Origin: Slackia piriformis YIT 12062
GTDB lineage: Bacteria; Actinomycetota; Coriobacteriia; Coriobacteriales; Eggerthellaceae
Length of the DNA stretch: 64,000 nt
Assembly (NCBI RefSeq): GCF_000296445.1
Contig: NZ_JH815198.1
Location: 2,501 to 66,500, forward strand
Direction: 5' to 3'
Part shown: piece after piece, positions 1 through 10,887 of the stretch
Position numbering within the stretch: position 1 is the first letter of the stretch
Layout of the letters: each line of letters opens with the position of its first letter
The notes under the pieces: model-generated
Seen by the model: only the letters and a program-made list of their open reading frames with translations
Told to the model about the DNA's origin: nothing
Databases searched by the model: none
Position numbers and translations under genes: made by a program

Positions 1-2385
<2,385 letters not shown>

Positions 2386-2498
2386 TCCCGACCCCGGATG
2401 CCCGGGGCGGGCGGTCTCGAGAGGAGGAACGTCTCCCGAACGACGCTATGCGGCCGCCAGGGCGCCCGTGGGGTCCCGGACGCGCAGGGGGCGCCCTG

Positions 2499-2618
2499 CG
2501 CGAGCGCGGCCACGGAGGCGGGGATCGCCCGATCCCATCCCGAACTCGGCAGCTAAGCCCGCCATCGCCCAAAGTACTGCGGAGCAAGTCCGCGGGAGGA
2601 CGGGACGCCGCGCTCGCG
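2499..2618 (+). rRNA. rrf: 5S ribosomal RNA
   Basis: The core GATCCCATCCCGAACTCGG is diagnostic of 5S rRNA, and the later loop AAAGTACTGCGGAGCAAGTC fits. The ends were set by helix I pairing and a length of about 120 nt. Helix I continues outward into a perfect 20-bp inverted repeat (2491-2510 with 2607-2626), so the precursor forms a much longer stem than the mature RNA needs. It follows the 23S gene in the usual order. Confidence 0.93.
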
Positions 2619-2691
2619 CAGGGCGCGTCCGCCCCCATCGGGGGCAGGGCGCGCGCAGGGGAGGGGCCGCAGGGCCCCTTCCGCGCTTCCA

Positions 2692-2720
2692 GGGGGCCTC
2701 GCGGCCCCCTTTCCTTTTTT
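2692..2720 (+). terminator. rRNA operon intrinsic terminator
   Basis: A 7-bp all-GC stem (2692-2698 with 2703-2709) with loop TCGC is followed by a T-rich run to 2720. Two smaller GC hairpins lie just upstream, between the 5S gene and this point. It ends the rRNA transcript. Confidence 0.85.
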
Positions 2721-2859
2721 ATGCGGGGCTATACATTCCACGGCCGCTGCCCTCGTTTTCCCGGCTTCTTTTTCATATTGCATGCATCCATCTCTAGACA
2801 CCCCGTAGTCTTCATGTTTGAATACGCGCCATATTCTCAAGGCGACGAAAGGCAAATAT

Positions 2860-3093
2860 ATGAAGCGACATGAGATAGAGCCGGGGATTTATCGTCATTT
2901 CAAGGGCAATGAGTACGAAGTTCTGGGCGTGGCGCACCATTCGGAAACAGAAGAGCCATTCGTTGTGTACCGTGCTTTATACGGCGATTATGGGCTCTGG
3001 GTTCGACCTCTTGAGATGTTTTGCGAAAAAGTCGACAAGAATACTTATCCAGACGCGGAGCAGGAGTATCGCTTCGAGAGAATTCGTGCCTGA
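2860..3093 (+). CDS. DUF1653 domain protein
   Basis: A 77-residue cytoplasmic protein. Almost the whole length matches the DUF1653 pattern: GIYRHFKGNEYEVLG near the N-terminus, then VVYRALYGDYGLWVRPLEMF. Proteins of this family are small and SH3-like, and their biochemical role is not established. I chose ATG 2860 because a GAAAGG ribosome-binding site lies about 7 nt upstream and the conserved domain begins within a few residues; an upstream in-frame start at 2818 would only add residues outside the domain. It stands alone between the rRNA operon and the convergent homoserine dehydrogenase gene. Confidence 0.85.
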   Translation: MKRHEIEPGIYRHFKGNEYEVLGVAHHSETEEPFVVYRALYGDYGLWVRPLEMFCEKVDKNTYPDAEQEYRFERIRA

Positions 3094-3190
3094 TTGCTAG
3101 CCATCTGAAGAACGATCTGTAATTGGCCGCCTTGAATTCTGCCGATGTGGACGGATGGTAGAAGGGGCGTGCGGTGCTGCGACTGGACAG

Positions 3191-3224
3191 TAAAATGGCG
3201 GACGTCATCGGAGACGTCCGCCAT
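3191..3224 (-). terminator. Terminator of the homoserine dehydrogenase gene
   Basis: A perfect 12-bp stem (3195-3206 with 3213-3224) lies just past the stop codon of the minus-strand gene. Read on the minus strand it is followed by TTTTA. It may also help end the short convergent transcript from the DUF1653 gene. Confidence 0.75.
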
Positions 3225-3255
3225 TGCGATGCGTGATATGCGCTTGTTTCGTTTG

Positions 3256-4578
3256 TTAGTTGTCGAAAACGCCTTCGGTCCAGGCATCGATATTCTCGAC
3301 GCGAATAATGGAGGACACTTCGCGTATTCCATCGAGCGCTTCAAGGGTTGCTTCGGCTTTGCGCATGTCGCTTTCAATCGCTTCATGCGTCACGTAGATG
3401 AGGGTGCAGGTTTCCCCGTCTTCGCTTTCTGTCTGGCTGATATGGGAAATGGAAATGCCGCATTCGGCGAATGCATTGGTGCAGGATGCCAGGGTTCCGA
3501 GCTTGTCTTCGACGGTGAGGCGAACGTAATAGCGCGTTTTCAGGTCATCTATGGGACGTATGGCCAGATTGTGGCCGAAGGGCTCCTGCTCGGGCATTGG
3601 GGCGCCTCCCTTAGCGATAGGGTCGGCCAGCGCCATGATATCGCCGACCACAGCGCTTGCGGTGGGGAACGATCCCGCGCCTGCACCGTAGAACATGGTC
3701 TCGCCTACGGCATCGCCCACCACGAAGACTGCGTTCATTGCGCCGTCGACGCTTGCTAGCTGGTGGGTGTTAGGAATCATAGTGGGATGCACGCGCACGT
3801 CGATGCCTTCGGGCGTGTTGCGGGCGATGGCAAGAAGTTTGATGGTGTATCCGAATTCCTGGGCCATTTTGATATCGACCGCAGATACGTTGCGGATGCC
3901 CTGCATGTAGACGTCATCGGTAGTGACGCGCGTTTGGAAGCCGATAGAGGAGAGGATGGCAATCTTCGATGCGGCGTCGAAGCCGTCGACGTCTGCCGTC
4001 GGGTCTGCCTCCGCGTAGCCGGCTGCTTGTGCTGCAGAAAGTACTTCGTCGAAAGACAGGCCTTCGTGCTGCATGCGGGAGAGGATGTAGTTCGTGGTGC
4101 CATTCATGATGCCGGCGATGGTGAGAATCTCGTTGCCTACAAGGTCGTGCTCAAGCGCATGAACGACGGGAATGCCGCCTGCCGCCGCCGCCTCGCAGCG
4201 AATCTGCACGCCGTTCTGGGCCGCGAGAGACGCGAGATGCTCGACGTGGCGTCCTAAAAGAGCCTTGTTGGCGGAAACGACGTGCTTGCCGTTCTTGAAC
4301 GCTTCTTCGAAGATTTCCGTTGCGGGATGGTCTCCGCCGATGAGTTCCACGACGATGTCGATTTCGGGGTCTTCGACTACGTCTTTCCAGTCGAACGTGA
4401 AAACGCCTTCTGCAAGGCCAAGGCGCTTCGCTTCTGCGTCATCGCGGCTGCATGCGCGCTTGAGGTTCAGGTCGATGCCATAGTGTTCAAGATATTTGTC
4501 GTGATGGGTGCTGATGAGGCGTGCTACGCCTCCGCCGACGGTTCCAAGGCCGATAAGTCCTATGTTTACGCTTCGCAT
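3256..4578 (-). CDS. hom: Homoserine dehydrogenase
   Basis: A 440-residue cytoplasmic enzyme that reduces aspartate semialdehyde to homoserine with NAD(P)H, the branch point to threonine, methionine and isoleucine. The N-terminus has the Rossmann loop GLIGLGTVGGGVA, followed by the ANKALL motif, the catalytic domain (NGTTNYILSRM, GYAEADPTADVDG) and a C-terminal ACT domain of about 80 residues that normally senses an amino-acid end product. Length fits the long ACT-containing form. I chose the ATG at 4578 because GGGAG lies 5 nt upstream; a longer open frame reaches 4668 but adds residues with no family match. It is transcribed alone and ends at a strong hairpin. Confidence 0.95.
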   Translation of the reverse strand: MRSVNIGLIGLGTVGGGVARLISTHHDKYLEHYGIDLNLKRACSRDDAEAKRLGLAEGVFTFDWKDVVEDPEIDIVVELIGGDHPATEIFEEAFKNGKHVVSANKALLGRHVEHLASLAAQNGVQIRCEAAAAGGIPVVHALEHDLVGNEILTIAGIMNGTTNYILSRMQHEGLSFDEVLSAAQAAGYAEADPTADVDGFDAASKIAILSSIGFQTRVTTDDVYMQGIRNVSAVDIKMAQEFGYTIKLLAIARNTPEGIDVRVHPTMIPNTHQLASVDGAMNAVFVVGDAVGETMFYGAGAGSFPTASAVVGDIMALADPIAKGGAPMPEQEPFGHNLAIRPIDDLKTRYYVRLTVEDKLGTLASCTNAFAECGISISHISQTESEDGETCTLIYVTHEAIESDMRKAEATLEALDGIREVSSIIRVENIDAWTEGVFDN

Positions 4579-4646
4579 GCGAACTCCCATCTCTGGTATG
4601 CGTGGCGGCGCTATGCTGGAATGCGCCTTCGTTCCGATGGGGTTGA

Positions 4647-4997
4647 TTGTACAGAATTGTTGCACCAAGACGAACGGCGAGATCGCGTGCGGGCTTCTAT
4701 TCTTGCGAAGAGCCCGAGCCTGACGATATTCTTCTGTTTGATGGATGCGTCGGCTTGGTTTGTGCTGCTTTCGGTGGTCTTTTTGATTTCGGCATGCATG
4801 GAGCGTCCCTCTTCGCGCAGATTGCGAAGAGGGAAGGGGTTCGTGCGCTTGTTCATGGAATCATGGCGGCATGTGGATTGCTGTCCATCTTTGCGTGGGG
4901 AGGGACTCAAATTGCATTACCGGCGCAAATTGCATTTACCGTGTTTAACGTGGTGTATGCAGCTTGTGAGCGCAAGCGTTTGCGCCGCGATATCTAA
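4647..4997 (+). CDS. Possible small membrane protein
   Basis: An open frame of 116 residues divergent from the homoserine dehydrogenase gene. The first 25 residues look like translated noncoding DNA. The rest contains two hydrophobic stretches (about residues 30-50 and 67-105, including IMAACGLLSIFAWGG) and a basic C-terminus, which could be a two-helix membrane protein. The nominal start is TTG 4647 with a weak GGGG element upstream, so the true start is uncertain. I do not recognise a family. It could be a gene or a chance frame in the hom promoter region. Confidence 0.3.
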   Translation: MYRIVAPRRTARSRAGFYSCEEPEPDDILLFDGCVGLVCAAFGGLFDFGMHGASLFAQIAKREGVRALVHGIMAACGLLSIFAWGGTQIALPAQIAFTVFNVVYAACERKRLRRDI

Positions 4998-5065
4998 ATT
5001 TTGGGACAACGTTCGCCGCAACAATGTCTGCGCGAAGTTCCTTGACTGGGCGATTGAATGCTGGA

Positions 5066-5093
5066 AACAAAAAACCCGGCATATGCCGGGTTT
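5066..5093 (-). terminator. tRNA-Leu terminator
   Basis: The palindrome AAACCCGGCATATGCCGGGTTT spans 5072-5093. On the minus strand it is followed by a T run (5066-5074). It sits about 10 nt downstream of the tRNA 3' end. Confidence 0.88.
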
Positions 5094-5102
5094 ACATTCG
5101 TA

Positions 5103-5189
5103 TGGTGCGGGTGAAAGGACTTGAACCTTCACGGGGTTGCCCCCATACGGACCTGAACCGTACGCGTCTGCCAATTCCGCCACACCCGC
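5103..5189 (-). tRNA. tRNA-Leu (anticodon CAG)
   Basis: On the minus strand an 87-nt class II tRNA starts GCGGGTGTGGCGGAATTGG and ends with an encoded CCA. The acceptor stem is GCGGGTG with CACCCGC, the anticodon stem is TACGG with CCGTA around the loop TTCAGGT, giving CAG. A long variable arm and the T loop (GTTCAAGTC) are present. It decodes CUG, a major leucine codon in a GC-rich genome. A promoter lies upstream and a terminator downstream, so it is a single-gene unit. Confidence 0.97.
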
Positions 5190-5233
5190 GTGGCTTAACA
5201 GCCTGTTTTCGTTTACTCCGAAAACGAGAAGAA

Positions 5234-5262
5234 ATACTACATGATTCTTCGTACATGAGCAA
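5234..5262 (-). promoter_or_regulatory. Promoter of tRNA-Leu
   Basis: On the minus strand TTGCTC (-35, 5257-5262) and TAGTAT (-10, 5234-5239) are separated by exactly 17 bp, about 45 bp before the tRNA 5' end. The remaining 5263-5505 up to the pyridoxal kinase start has no gene that I can support; it should hold that gene's promoter, which I could not assign. Confidence 0.6.
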
Positions 5263-5505
5263 GACCTTTTTTTCGAAAAAATGAATACCGTGCCTCCTTT
5301 GCTCCGCTTTTCGTTTCTCTTTGGTTCACGAATTGCGTTGGGCTTGTGCTAGGGGGGCTTTTGGGCGCTGTGTGGCGCTTTACCGCTTTGCTCGAACGTT
5401 CATGGATTCGTTACACAACTTCAACAAGGCGATAGCTTGCGATGGGTGTATCATGCGCGGATACGCTGGCAGATTTGCTCTAAGAGAAAAGAGACAGGAG
5501 AAATT

Positions 5506-6390
5506 ATGGGCCAGGCAACTGAGGTTAAGCTTTACACGCGCGAAGGGGCTTATATCCCGCGCGTTGCTGCGGTACATGATCTGTGCGGCTACGGGAAGTG
5601 CTCGCTCGGCGTAGCCATCCCCGTTCTTTCGGCTGCGGGATGCGACGTATGCCCGGTTCCTACGGGCTTGTTCTCGAGCCATACGGCGTTTCCTGGGTGG
5701 TACATGCACGACACGACGGAGATACTCCCCGATTACCTCAATGCCTGGAAGGGGATCGACGTTGAGATAGATGCTGTCTACTCGGGCTTTTTGGGAGCTC
5801 CCGAGCAGGTCGATATCATCCGTGGTATTTACGAGACGTATCCGAATGCGCTTCGCGTGGTTGATCCCGTCATGGCGGATCACGGCAAGGTGTATCCGAC
5901 CTATACGCCGGAATTGTGCCAGGCCATGGCCGACTTGGCGGCTGACGCCGACATCCTCACCCCGAACCTTACCGAGGCGGCCATTATCCTTGGCGAGCCT
6001 ATCGGGGACGCATGGGGCGGCGTGAATATTTCCGATGACGAAGCGAAACGCTTGGTGGACGCCCTTTTGGAAAAGGGCGCGAAAAACGTCATTCTGAAAG
6101 GCATTCAGCGAGGCGACGGCCTCATTCGCAATTTTGTCGCCGGTCGCGATTTCGAGATGTTCGAGGCCTCGAACGAATTCGTGCCCTATATGCTGCACGG
6201 AACGGGCGATTTGTATTGCAGCGCTTTGCTCGCTGCCGTCATGGCTGGACGCACCATGGCCGAAGCGGTGCGTTTCGCGGGCGATTTGACCCATGACGCC
6301 ATGCTTGTCTCGGCACAGCAGCCGGCATTCAAGGATAGGGGCGTTAGTTTCGAGCCCTTGCTGGGACGTGTGTCTGCTTTGCTCGCGTAG
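5506..6390 (+). CDS. pdxY: Pyridoxal/pyridoxamine kinase-like protein
   Basis: A 294-residue ribokinase-fold enzyme predicted to phosphorylate vitamin B6 vitamers with ATP in the salvage route to pyridoxal phosphate. The N-terminus VAAVHDLCGYGKCSLGVAIPVLSAAGC matches the substrate-binding start of PdxK/PdxY proteins; further on are the VVDPVMADHGKVY segment, LTPNLTEAAIILG, and the anion-hole/catalytic region HGTGDLYCSALLAAVMAG, where D of GTGD is the expected base. ATG 5506 has AGGAG 8 nt upstream. It is followed by a terminator and appears to be a single-gene unit. The substrate preference within the B6 kinases cannot be read from the sequence. Confidence 0.85.
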   Translation: MGQATEVKLYTREGAYIPRVAAVHDLCGYGKCSLGVAIPVLSAAGCDVCPVPTGLFSSHTAFPGWYMHDTTEILPDYLNAWKGIDVEIDAVYSGFLGAPEQVDIIRGIYETYPNALRVVDPVMADHGKVYPTYTPELCQAMADLAADADILTPNLTEAAIILGEPIGDAWGGVNISDDEAKRLVDALLEKGAKNVILKGIQRGDGLIRNFVAGRDFEMFEASNEFVPYMLHGTGDLYCSALLAAVMAGRTMAEAVRFAGDLTHDAMLVSAQQPAFKDRGVSFEPLLGRVSALLA

Positions 6391-6437
6391 TATTCGCCGC
6401 GAGGCAAGATGGGGACCGTCCAGCGCCCCGATCGAAA

Positions 6438-6475
6438 CAAAGGCCGTGTCGCTTCGTGTGCGACACGGCCTTTTT
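6438..6475 (+). terminator. Terminator after the pyridoxal kinase gene
   Basis: A 10-bp stem GGCCGTGTCG (6442-6451) with CGACACGGCC (6461-6470) is followed by TTTTT at 6471-6475 and preceded by A residues. A typical intrinsic terminator. Confidence 0.88.
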
Positions 6476-6615
6476 ACGAAATATGCAGCGATTGCTTTGC
6501 GGGTCTAGGCACCTTCGTTGACCATCGCTTCGGCCGGTGTCCGGCAAGTGAGAGGGCTGCTCGAAGGCGGCTGACTTGTTTGGAGGACGAAGGAGCTGTT
6601 CGAAAAGAAAAAACG

Positions 6616-6807
6616 CTAGTCTTCGTCGTCAAAGAATGTGAAATCGTCATCGTCCTCTTCCACCGGGCCGCGGTCTTTGAAGGTACGGCGGGTCTTCCAC
6701 TCCATGATGACGCAGGCAAGAACAGAGATCGTAAGACCGATGAGGACAAGAAGGCCGATGCCCTCGAAGGTTTCGAAGAGGAAGTGGTAAAGCGATGCGA
6801 AATCCAT
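6616..6807 (-). CDS. Small membrane protein with acidic C-terminus
   Basis: A 63-residue protein with one strongly hydrophobic segment (about residues 14-36, ending at EWKTRR) and a very acidic tail (VEEDDDDFTFFDDED). The arginines after the hydrophobic stretch predict a cytoplasmic C-terminus. The ATG has GGAAAGAG about 7 nt upstream and the frame has normal coding composition. I do not recognise a family. It is divergent from seryl-tRNA synthetase, and a promoter candidate lies upstream. The 6391-6615 interval beyond its stop holds only the neighbouring terminator. Confidence 0.65.
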   Translation of the reverse strand: MDFASLYHFLFETFEGIGLLVLIGLTISVLACVIMEWKTRRTFKDRGPVEEDDDDFTFFDDED

Positions 6808-6907
6808 GGGGTCTCTTTCCGTGAGGGGTGCCGCGCATACGCAGCGTAATGGGCGAATGCGCCGGCGGCAAGAACGACAAACGTTCGAAAATGACTATCT
6901 TTCGGCA

Positions 6908-6935
6908 TTTTATAGAGCCTGGGAAACCTTGACAA
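6908..6935 (-). promoter_or_regulatory. Candidate promoter for the small acidic-tail membrane protein
   Basis: On the minus strand TTGTCA (6930-6935) is followed after 15-16 bp by the A/T-rich TATAAAA (6908-6914). The interval 6808-7132 between the two divergent genes otherwise holds no gene; a plus-strand TTGACA at 6929 overlaps it but lacks a good -10. I found no T-box leader motif before the synthetase gene. Confidence 0.4.
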
Positions 6936-7132
6936 GCGAAAAAGTCTTTCCTGTGGTGGGTCGGTGAAGCGCGCATGATGCGCCGACGGGAAAACGCCCT
7001 GTATCCTGCCCGTTACGCTATACTGATTCGGTATTTGATTACGTGCAGCGACTCGCAAGAACTGCCGCGTTGGCCTTGGGCCGCGCGGGGTGGGCGCTTC
7101 GGTCGCTCTTCGGCCTTGGTAAGGAGCAAGAC

Positions 7133-8425
7133 ATGCTTGACATTCGCTATGTTCGCGAGAATCAAGAGGCTGTCGCCCAGGCGATGGCAAACCGCAATTT
7201 CCCGTGGGACGCTGCGAAGTTCTCAGAATTGGATGAAAAGCGTCGTGCGGCCATCGCCGAGGAGGAAGCCCTCCAGGCCCAGCGCAATAAAGCCTCGAAG
7301 GAAATCGGCGCTTTGATGGGCAAGGGCGAAAAGGAAGCGGCGGAAGCTGCCAAAGAGGAAGTTCGCCAGATCAACGAAAAGCTCGAGAAGGCAAGCGCCG
7401 AGCGTGAGGCCATCGATGCAGAGATGAACGACATCCTGGTGGGAAGCCCGAACCTTCCTTGCGATGCCACGCCCGTCGGCAAGGACGAGACCGAAAATCC
7501 CGAGCGCCGTCGTTGGGGCACTCCTCGCGACTTCGCGGCGGAGGGCTTCGAGCCCAAGGCTCATTGGGACCTGGGCACCGATCTGGATATTCTCGATTTC
7601 GATCGCGGCAACAAGCTTTCCGGCAGCCGCTTCACGGTTCTTGGCGGCGCGGGAGCCCGTCTTGAGCGCGCTTTGATCAACTACTTTATCGACACGCACG
7701 TGAGCCGCGGCTTCAAAGAATGGTGGCCTCCTGTGGTTGTGAAGCGCCAGACCATGTTCGGCACGGGCCAGCTGCCTAAGTTCGAAGATGATGCGTATCA
7801 CGTTGGCGAAGACCAGTTCCTCATTCCCACGGCCGAGGTCACGCTGACGAACCTGCATGCCGACGAGGTTCTCGATGCAGCCGCTTTGCCGAAGCGCTAT
7901 ACCGCATTCACCCCGTGCTTCCGCGAAGAGGCGGGCTCTGCGGGCCGCGATACGCGCGGTATTATTCGCCAGCATCAGTTCGACAAGGTTGAAATGGTCA
8001 AGTTCGCCGCTCCGGAGGATTCCGACGAAGAGCTCGAGAGCATGACCGCCGAGGCCGAATACCTGCTTCAGCAGCTTGAGCTTCCATATCGCGTTATCAG
8101 CCTGTGCACGGGCGACCTGGGCTTTTCCGCACGTCAGACGTATGATATTGAAGTTTGGCTGCCGAGTTACAACGACTACAAGGAAATTTCCAGCTGCTCG
8201 AACTGCGGCGATTTCCAGGCTCGTCGTGCCAATATCAAGTATCGCGACCCGGCGAATTTCAAGGGAACCCGCTATGTCCACACGCTGAACGGCTCTGGTC
8301 TTCCCGCCGGGCGTACTATGGCTGCCATTATCGAAAACTACCAGCAGCCTGACGGCACCATCAAGGTTCCTTCCGTCCTTGTTCCCTATATGGGGGGTAT
8401 GGAGTACATCGTTCCCGAGGCATAG
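7133..8425 (+). CDS. serS: Seryl-tRNA synthetase
   Basis: A 430-residue class II aminoacyl-tRNA synthetase that charges tRNA-Ser. The N-terminal 100 residues form the long antiparallel coiled-coil arm that grips the tRNA (rich in E, K and A, for example [21 protein letters not shown]). The catalytic core follows, with motif 2 [20 protein letters not shown] and motif 3 [17 protein letters not shown] 7133 was chosen for the AAGGAG 8 nt upstream and the usual [10 protein letters not shown] start; the longer open frame from 7043 adds a non-conserved segment. Confidence 0.97.
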   Translation: MLDIRYVRENQEAVAQAMANRNFPWDAAKFSELDEKRRAAIAEEEALQAQRNKASKEIGALMGKGEKEAAEAAKEEVRQINEKLEKASAEREAIDAEMNDILVGSPNLPCDATPVGKDETENPERRRWGTPRDFAAEGFEPKAHWDLGTDLDILDFDRGNKLSGSRFTVLGGAGARLERALINYFIDTHVSRGFKEWWPPVVVKRQTMFGTGQLPKFEDDAYHVGEDQFLIPTAEVTLTNLHADEVLDAAALPKRYTAFTPCFREEAGSAGRDTRGIIRQHQFDKVEMVKFAAPEDSDEELESMTAEAEYLLQQLELPYRVISLCTGDLGFSARQTYDIEVWLPSYNDYKEISSCSNCGDFQARRANIKYRDPANFKGTRYVHTLNGSGLPAGRTMAAIIENYQQPDGTIKVPSVLVPYMGGMEYIVPEA

Positions 8426-8469
8426 TTGCTCGAGCCTTGCCGTGCCGCACTTGCGGGATGTATGCATTC

Positions 8470-8502
8470 GATGGGCGTCTGCACGGCGTCCATCTTCGTT
8501 TT
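8470..8502 (+). terminator. Probable terminator after serS
   Basis: A 10-bp stem with two G-U pairs (8470-8479 with 8485-8494) is followed by TTCGTTTT. It is weaker than others in the window. Confidence 0.5.
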
Positions 8503-8577
8503 GGGCTATGCTCGAGATAGACGAGATTGTACGGAGCGCGCTGCGATTGGCGCATGTGGAGACGAAGAGAGGCTATA

Positions 8578-9516
8578 GTGGAAAACGACTTCGATCAAAA
8601 GGCCGTTTCATCCCAGGCTGCTCCCCCTCCTCCTGCGCCGAGCGTGCAGTTGGCTCAAGCGCACGGGGAGCGTCCTTGCGACGCGCTCGATTCCGACGAT
8701 GATCGCGGTTTTGTTCAAGAGCCGTGCGGCCGAGCGCCTGAAGAGGGGGAAGCCGCCGGTGTCGCCGATGGGCGCAGTGAGGCGTTTGGCCGCCGTCGCA
8801 GAGCTGAGAAATCTGCGGGTGGTCGCGGGCGAAGCCTTGTCTCCGACCGACGTGCCCTCGTCGTTGCCGCCGGCGTATTTTGCCTCGCCCTCATTGTTGC
8901 CGTCGCCGCTTTTTTCATGGCTCCTCAAACGGATGCCGATGAATCCCGCTCGAGCGACCGCGCCACCGAGGCTGACTCCGAACGAAATTCCGCCGTGGTT
9001 CTCGATGCGAATGCGACGGCGGATGCCCGCGAGGTGAACGAATTAGTGACCGGTCAGTTCGAGGCTCTTTCGAAAAACGAAAACTCCGAGCTCACGTTCT
9101 ACGTGCAGGCCTTTATGGAAGACTATGACGAAGGGGTCGACGAAAGCGTATCCTACGGATTTTCGGACCTGGGAATAACGGCCGATGAGCTGGCGGAAAA
9201 GCTGTGCAACGATCTTGGAGCGGAGGTCGTGAGCGTCGATGCCTACGGAGATAAGGCCTGGGTCGAAGTTTCTGTCACGTCGAGGAGCTTCTCTGACCAG
9301 GCTGAGGTTTTCGCGGCGGCCGTGGCGCGCAGCAATCAGGATTTCGCCGATGAGGAATCGTACAAGGAGTACCTCAGAAAGACGCTGCTCGAGTCTTTTG
9401 ACGGCCTCGAGCCAAGAACCAACGATACGCTTATCGTGGTGGAGCGCGTAGACGGTGCATGGCAGCTGTCGTCTGAAAATATGACATCGCTTCTTGGAAT
9501 GGCCTGGTATGGATAG
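8578..9516 (+). CDS. Single-pass membrane protein with large extracytoplasmic domain, function unknown
   Basis: A 312-residue protein. Residues 1-90 are a low-complexity cytoplasmic region rich in P, A, D, E and R. A single transmembrane helix follows at about 93-114 (RRALVVAAGVFCLALIVAVA), then about 195 residues outside with a compact domain containing AWVEVSV and WQLSSENM. I do not recognise a family. The start is GTG 8578, supported by AGAGAGG 6 nt upstream; a longer frame from 8527 lacks a binding site. The next gene encodes a protein of the same architecture 51 nt downstream, so the two are probably co-transcribed and may act together at the cell surface. Confidence 0.75.
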   Translation: MENDFDQKAVSSQAAPPPPAPSVQLAQAHGERPCDALDSDDDRGFVQEPCGRAPEEGEAAGVADGRSEAFGRRRRAEKSAGGRGRSLVSDRRALVVAAGVFCLALIVAVAAFFMAPQTDADESRSSDRATEADSERNSAVVLDANATADAREVNELVTGQFEALSKNENSELTFYVQAFMEDYDEGVDESVSYGFSDLGITADELAEKLCNDLGAEVVSVDAYGDKAWVEVSVTSRSFSDQAEVFAAAVARSNQDFADEESYKEYLRKTLLESFDGLEPRTNDTLIVVERVDGAWQLSSENMTSLLGMAWYG

Positions 9517-9567
9517 CGTTGGTGTATCGCAGTGGCGATGGCGGCGCGGGAATAGGTGATGGGATTT

Positions 9568-10887
9568 ATGTCGACGCCCGGAAAGCGCCCTTCGGTAAAA
9601 GGAAAGAAAATAGCGACAAGACGCGTTGCAGAAAGCGCCCTCGGAGCCTCGGCGTCCGCATCGGCGCATCCGTCTGCGGTTTCCGACCCTTTCACAGAGC
9701 CTTCCTCCGATTCTTTGAAGGCCGATGTGTCACAGAATTATCGCGAGGGGGAAAGCGAGTCTTCGAGCAGCGAAGACCGCCCCAAAACCGCTTCTTCGAG
9801 CGAAGGTATGTTGCCCTCTTCGCAAGGAGCTTCGCATGATGGCGCTCTGGTGGTTCCCGGGGTTGCGAAGGCTTCCGAAGAGCTTGCTACGATAGCATCA
9901 CAGGAAAAGACCGCGCTGGCTCGCTTCGAACAGGCCGGGGCGTTTTCTGCCCCTGACATAGAATCGGGCCCGGCCGATTCGTTCGATTTGGGCGACTTCG
10001 GCGACGAACCTGTTCAGAAGGGACCTCTTCGGAAGAAAAGCAGCAGCTCCGGCGAATTATCCAAAGCGAAAAAGGCGGCAACGTTGCTTTCGTCTAAGGA
10101 GGAAGGTCGGCTTTCCGATTCGAGCCCGGCGAAAGACGGGGAGAAGGCTTCCAAGGTCGGCATACTTTCTTCCATTCGGAACAGGGCGAAAAAGAAGGCC
10201 TCTTCCTCGAAAGGGGAAGATCTTAGACGCGTGAGACCCGCCGCAGAGCAGAAGGTGTCGGACTATTCTCCCGAAGAGGAAAGGGCCAAGGGGGCTCGTT
10301 TGAAGGCCGCGCTTCGGGCGAGGAGGCGCCGAATTCTCGCGTGGTCTGCAGCCGTTTTCGTTGTTGCGGTGCTTGTAGGCAGCGGCGTCTTGTTCTGGAA
10401 TACGTATCTGCGATACGACGATGCGGCTGATATACAAGGGGAATGGCAGGTGATCGACGGCTCCTCGACGGTGGTTATAGATTCGGATTCCATTCGGATG
10501 CTCGAGCTGCTCGATTACGAATACACGCTTGATACGTGGGCGAAGACCATCGACTTCTCGTTTACCGATTTGAGCGGCACGGGGTCGTACAGCTTTTCTG
10601 ACGACAGGCGCGTGCTCATCATCAAAGAAGGAGAGGGTGACGACCAGACGACGCTTTCTCTCGTTAAGATTTCAGACAACGCAGAAGCCGAGCCTCGCAT
10701 CGTCGACGAATCGGAGCGAATAACCACGGAGTCTCTTTCTGGCTCGGCCGACCAGAGCGGCGCCTCGGGCGAGACCGATGCGTCTGCGGATCAACCCGTC
10801 CAAGAAGAGGGCGTATCTGACGGGGAGCCCGCCGATGCTGCTGCGCAAGATTCGAGCCCTGCCACCGATCAAGGTCAGGCTTCGTAG
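9568..10887 (+). CDS. Single-pass membrane protein with long Ser/Lys-rich cytoplasmic part, function unknown
   Basis: A 439-residue protein with about 250 mostly disordered residues rich in S, E, K and D, a basic stretch (RARRRRI), one transmembrane helix at about residues 256-277, then a small extracytoplasmic beta-rich domain (DIQGEWQVIDGSSTVVIDSD, SYSFSDDRRVLIIKEG) that resembles lipocalin-like or lipoprotein folding units, and an acidic low-complexity tail. I chose ATG 9568 (AGGTGAT about 8 nt upstream); ATG 9559 and GTG 9556 are in frame alternatives. The stop codon overlaps the next start by one base (TAGTG), so translation is coupled. The architecture mirrors the preceding gene. Confidence 0.72.
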   Translation: MSTPGKRPSVKGKKIATRRVAESALGASASASAHPSAVSDPFTEPSSDSLKADVSQNYREGESESSSSEDRPKTASSSEGMLPSSQGASHDGALVVPGVAKASEELATIASQEKTALARFEQAGAFSAPDIESGPADSFDLGDFGDEPVQKGPLRKKSSSSGELSKAKKAATLLSSKEEGRLSDSSPAKDGEKASKVGILSSIRNRAKKKASSSKGEDLRRVRPAAEQKVSDYSPEEERAKGARLKAALRARRRRILAWSAAVFVVAVLVGSGVLFWNTYLRYDDAADIQGEWQVIDGSSTVVIDSDSIRMLELLDYEYTLDTWAKTIDFSFTDLSGTGSYSFSDDRRVLIIKEGEGDDQTTLSLVKISDNAEAEPRIVDESERITTESLSGSADQSGASGETDASADQPVQEEGVSDGEPADAAAQDSSPATDQGQAS

